A stretch of DNA of 64,000 nt from Flavobacterium tagetis (GTDB lineage Bacteria > Bacteroidota > Bacteroidia > Flavobacteriales > Flavobacteriaceae). Under the pieces are notes generated by a model, which searched no databases, was not told the origin of the DNA, and saw nothing but the letters and a program-made list of their open reading frames with translations. Of the stretch, positions 60,902 to 64,000 are shown in pieces. Location of the stretch: contig NZ_JAERSF010000001.1 of the NCBI RefSeq assembly GCF_016735615.1, positions 1,116,001 through 1,180,000 of the forward strand, read 5' to 3'. Position numbers and translations under genes: made by a program. Each line of letters opens with the position of its first letter. The first letter of the stretch is position 1.

Positions 60902-63900
60902 ATGAAGAAACTTTTACTATTCATCACGTTATTTTACGGTTTATCAAATGTACTCTATTCTCAAAATGCTACCGAGGATGGAGTTGTTTCGTTTTCATTA
61001 CCCATAAGAAATTCTTTAAAGTTTAATAGATATTTAATTAACCCAACATTTAGTTTTGTTAGAGAATCAAATCCTTATGTAAGTTTCTATAACAAAAGAC
61101 AATGGGTTCAGTTTGATAATGCTCCACAGACTTATTTGGCCAATTATTCTGGACGTTTTAGAGAAAATGAAGCATTTGCAGTTGGATTATTTCAGCAAAA
61201 TTACGGTCTTATGACTGTTTTTGGAGGAGTTGCCAATTTCGCTCATAATATCGTTCTTGAAGAAGATAGCAACTTAACTTTTGGTTTAAATGCAGGAATT
61301 TATCAAAGCGGTATAAATACAGGAAAAATTATATCTGATGATTCAACAATTTTAACTGGAGATTTTCCAAAAAGCACTCTTTTAACGGTAAATCCAGGGA
61401 TTAACTACGGTACTACTTTTTTTGATTTCGGATTAGCTATTAACAATTTAGTACTTTATAATTTCGGATCTGGAATGGTAAAGGAAGACCCAGAAAGAGC
61501 TATTCAATTGCATGCCATGTATACGGGATACATTGACAGTTATGGCTTTTTTGACAGAAGTAAATTTTCTGGAATTGTTAGAACAGAAATTAAAAAAGAC
61601 AAAACAGTTATTTCAGGTTTAGGAATGCTTGCACTTCAACAAGGAGTTTGGGCACAATTAGGCTATAATACATTATATGGAGTTTCAGCAGGACTTGGAG
61701 TTAATATCTCTCCAAGTATTGCCATTGAATATAATTACGAAAGAGGAATGGGCAATTTCTCTAATTTAGGTGGTTCTCATGAATTTGCTATTGCCTACAA
61801 ATTCAAAAATAGAAATTACTATTACGGAGATGACGATGAAGGTTCATTGATTGATCCTTCAAAACCAAAATCTGTACCAGCAAAACCAAAATCGGAAGCA
61901 ACTCAGGTTAACAGAACTGAAATTGCTGAAAAAAATAGATTAGCTGCAGAAGAAAAAGCAAAAGCAGATGCAGAAGCAAAACAAGCAAGATTAGCGGCAG
62001 CAGAAAAAGTTAGAGCTGACGCTGAAGCAGCAGCAAAAGCAAAATTAGAAGCAGATAATAAAGCTAAAGCAGACGCTGAAGCTGTTAAAATAAGGTTGGC
62101 TGCAGAGGCAAAAGCTAAAGCAGATGCTGCAGCTGCTGCAAGAGCACAAACTGCAACAGCAAATAGAGCGGTTGCAGCAACACAAAAAACACAAGCTCAA
62201 TTGGCTGCTGACAAAGCGAGAGCAGATGCAGAAGAGCGTAGAATAAAATTAGCTGCAGATAACAAAGCTAGAGTAGATGCTGCGGCAGCGGCAAGAGCAC
62301 AAGCGGCTGCAAACAAGCCTACAGCTACAGTTGCTCAAAAAACACAAGCTCAATTGGCTGCTGATAAAGCAAAAGCTGATGCAGAGGCAATGAAATTGAA
62401 ATTGGTAGCTGATGCAAAAGCTAAAGCAGATGCAGAAGCAGCGGCTAAAGCAAAAGCAGAGGCGACGAAAACAACTGCAGCGCCACAAAAAACAGCGGCA
62501 CAATTAGCAGCAGATAAAGCACAGGCAGATGCTGAAGCAATGAAATTGAAATTAGCTGCGGAAGCAAAAGCAAAAGCCGATGCAGAAGCTGCAGCTAAGG
62601 CAAAAGCAGAAGCTGCAAAAACAGCTCCAGCGCCACAAAAAACACAAGCTCAATTAGCTGCTGAGAAAGCAAAAGCAGATGCAGAAGCGGCAAGACAAGC
62701 AAGATTGGCGGCAGCTGAGAAAGCTAAAGCAGATGCAGAAGCAGCAAGATTAAAATTAATTGCTGACAATAAAGCAAAAGCAGATGCTGCTGAAGCAAAA
62801 CGTAAAGCCGATGCCAAAGCAAAAGCAGAAGCGGCAGACATGCAATCAATATTAGCTGCAGATGCGAAAGCAAAAGCAGATTCAGATGCATTGCAAGCAC
62901 GTTTAGCTGCAGAAGCAAAAGCAAAAGCGGCAGCTGAGGCTAAGACTAAAGCTTCTATTGATGCAGCTAACAAAGCAAAAGTCGCTGCAGATTTAAAAGC
63001 AAAAGCTGCTGAAGAAGCTGCACTTAAAGAAAAAGCCGCTGCAGATGCCAAAGCAAAAGCAGATGAAGAAGCAAGACAAGCACTTATAGCTGCAGAAGCA
63101 AAAGCAAAAGCCGATGCAGAAGCACTGAAAATAAAACAAGCTGAAGAGGCACGCCAAGCACAATTAGCTGCAGAAGCAAAAGCGAAAGCAGATGCTGAGG
63201 CACTTCAAGCTAAACTTGTAGCAGATGCTAAAGCTAAAGCTGATGCGGAGGCTGCAGCAAAAGCGAAATTAGAAGCAGAAGCAAAGGCAAAAGCCGATGC
63301 TGAAGCAGAAAAAGTAAGATTGGCCGCAGAAGCAAAAGCACAAGCAGATGCTGAAGCAGAAAAAGCAAGATTGGCAGCTGAAGCGAAAGCAAAAGCAGAT
63401 ATGGAGGCTTTACAAGCGAAACTAATTGCTGATGCAAGAGTGAAAGCAGATGCAGAAGCTACAGCAAAAGCAAAAGCCGATGCTGAAGCCAAAAAATTGA
63501 AAGAAGAAGAAGATGCCCGTCAAGCGAAATTAGCAGCAGAAGCAAAAGCGAAAGCCGATGCTGAAGCAGAGAAAGCAAGATTAGCAGCAGAGGCAAAAGC
63601 AAAAGCAGACGCTGAAGCAGAGAAAATAAGATTAGCGGCTGAAGCAAAAGCAAAAGCTGATGCAGAAGCCCTTCAAGCTAAACAAGCAGCTGAAGAAAAA
63701 GCTAGAATTGAAGAAGAAACTCGTCAGGCAAAATTAGCTGCAGAAGCAAAAGCAAAAGCTGATGCAGAAGCATTACAAGTTAAACAAGCAGCTGAAGAAA
63801 AAGCTAGAGTTGAAGAAGAAGCTCGCCAGGCTAAATTGGCCGCAGATGCAAAAGCAAAAGCAGATGCTGAAGCTTTACAAGCTAAATTGGCAGCAGACGC

Positions 63901-64000
63901 TAAAGCAAAAGCAGATATGGAAGCTCTTCAGGCAAAATTACTTGCTGATGCAAAAGTAAAAGCAGACGCAGAAGCAACCGCGAAAGCGAAAGCAGAAGCA
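60902..64000 (+). CDS. PorP/SprF-family outer-membrane protein with long TolA-like tail, 3' end beyond window
   Basis: Frame open to the window edge, at least 1033 aa. Signal peptide MKKLLLFITLFYGLSNVLYSQ, then a PorP/SprF-type beta-barrel to about residue 315 (SFSLPIRNSLKFNRYLINP, YNKRQWVQFDNAP, VGLFQQNYGLMT, GSHEFAIAYKFKNR). From about residue 320 the protein becomes Ala/Lys/Glu-rich with repeats such as LAAEAKAKADAEA, as in TolA domain II or other long periplasmic helices. The family normally ends near residue 320. It partners T9SS-exported surface proteins such as the Ig-like protein just 1 nt upstream. The true C-terminal domain is outside the window. Confidence 0.85.
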   Translation, partial: MKKLLLFITLFYGLSNVLYSQNATEDGVVSFSLPIRNSLKFNRYLINPTFSFVRESNPYVSFYNKRQWVQFDNAPQTYLANYSGRFRENEAFAVGLFQQNYGLMTVFGGVANFAHNIVLEEDSNLTFGLNAGIYQSGINTGKIISDDSTILTGDFPKSTLLTVNPGINYGTTFFDFGLAINNLVLYNFGSGMVKEDPERAIQLHAMYTGYIDSYGFFDRSKFSGIVRTEIKKDKTVISGLGMLALQQGVWAQLGYNTLYGVSAGLGVNISPSIAIEYNYERGMGNFSNLGGSHEFAIAYKFKNRNYYYGDDDEGSLIDPSKPKSVPAKPKSEATQVNRTEIAEKNRLAAEEKAKADAEAKQARLAAAEKVRADAEAAAKAKLEADNKAKADAEAVKIRLAAEAKAKADAAAAARAQTATANRAVAATQKTQAQLAADKARADAEERRIKLAADNKARVDAAAAARAQAAANKPTATVAQKTQAQLAADKAKADAEAMKLKLVADAKAKADAEAAAKAKAEATKTTAAPQKTAAQLAADKAQADAEAMKLKLAAEAKAKADAEAAAKAKAEAAKTAPAPQKTQAQLAAEKAKADAEAARQARLAAAEKAKADAEAARLKLIADNKAKADAAEAKRKADAKAKAEAADMQSILAADAKAKADSDALQARLAAEAKAKAAAEAKTKASIDAANKAKVAADLKAKAAEEAALKEKAAADAKAKADEEARQALIAAEAKAKADAEALKIKQAEEARQAQLAAEAKAKADAEALQAKLVADAKAKADAEAAAKAKLEAEAKAKADAEAEKVRLAAEAKAQADAEAEKARLAAEAKAKADMEALQAKLIADARVKADAEATAKAKADAEAKKLKEEEDARQAKLAAEAKAKADAEAEKARLAAEAKAKADAEAEKIRLAAEAKAKADAEALQAKQAAEEKARIEEETRQAKLAAEAKAKADAEALQVKQAAEEKARVEEEARQAKLAADAKAKADAEALQAKLAADAKAKADMEALQAKLLADAKVKADAEATAKAKAEA

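Noticed and set aside
62249..63653. Several minus-strand frames rich in Ala/Ser or Leu/Cys
   Set aside because: They are mirror frames of the GCA/AAA-rich repeat coding for the PorP/SprF tail on the plus strand.

Overview
The window looks like chromosomal DNA of a Flavobacterium-type bacterium (phylum Bacteroidota). The reasons are low GC, AT-rich spacers, many -7 promoter boxes of the form TAnnTTTG, lineage-typical families (GH3-like adenylate former, DUF4254, DUF4175, PorP/SprF, GlnRS instead of GatCAB), and standard bacterial codon use. The species cannot be named from the sequence alone.

Left arm (1-22.9 kb): a GT9 glycosyltransferase with a DUF4254 partner, upp, purD and small membrane proteins lead into a surface-polysaccharide locus (4.8-14.4 kb). 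That locus holds a PaaK/CapK-like enzyme, GT2, UDP-glucuronate decarboxylase, GT4, an O-antigen ligase/polymerase-like protein, a second polytopic protein, a flippase and a Wzz-like protein. It is followed by a DUF6909-like enzyme, a GH3-like protein, tatA with a membrane-anchored partner, tex and rpiB. Most genes here are on the minus strand.

Centre: 21.87-22.67 kb has no gene, is very AT-rich and carries a cluster of DnaA-box-like 9-mers. Gene orientation flips here, from mostly minus on the left to mostly plus on the right, so this is my candidate for oriC.

Right arm (23-56.6 kb): housekeeping genes dominate: rnr, folB, tRNA-Cys, glnS, a ytxH/holin/small-protein trio, an SPFH protein, gltX, DUF4175, ybeY, mnmG, a methyltransferase, an OmpH-like lipoprotein, a PIF1-like helicase, a HU/SPOR protein, dprA, trpS, an acyltransferase, recA, a thioesterase and holB. 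Between ybeY and mnmG are nine parS-like palindromes (consensus TGTTYCACGTGRAACA), with three more downstream. One is built from the last codons of ybeY. The cluster surrounds a 472-bp minisatellite made of four homogeneous blocks of 13/14-bp units. I read this as the chromosomal centromere for ParB, about 16.5 kb from the putative origin.

Right end (57-64 kb): a run of same-strand exported proteins (unknown, beta-helix-like, small unknown, Ig-like) ends with a PorP/SprF-type outer-membrane barrel. The barrel carries a very long Ala/Lys/Glu-rich, TolA-like tail that runs off the window.

Possible selfish elements are a frameshifted GxxExxY gene inside nested inverted repeats (51.39-51.99 kb), an ORF6N gene with an internal 31-nt palindrome (6.2-6.7 kb), and two REP-like inverted-repeat elements (18.66 and 26.65 kb). 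No CRISPR array, rRNA operon, insertion sequence or prophage was seen.
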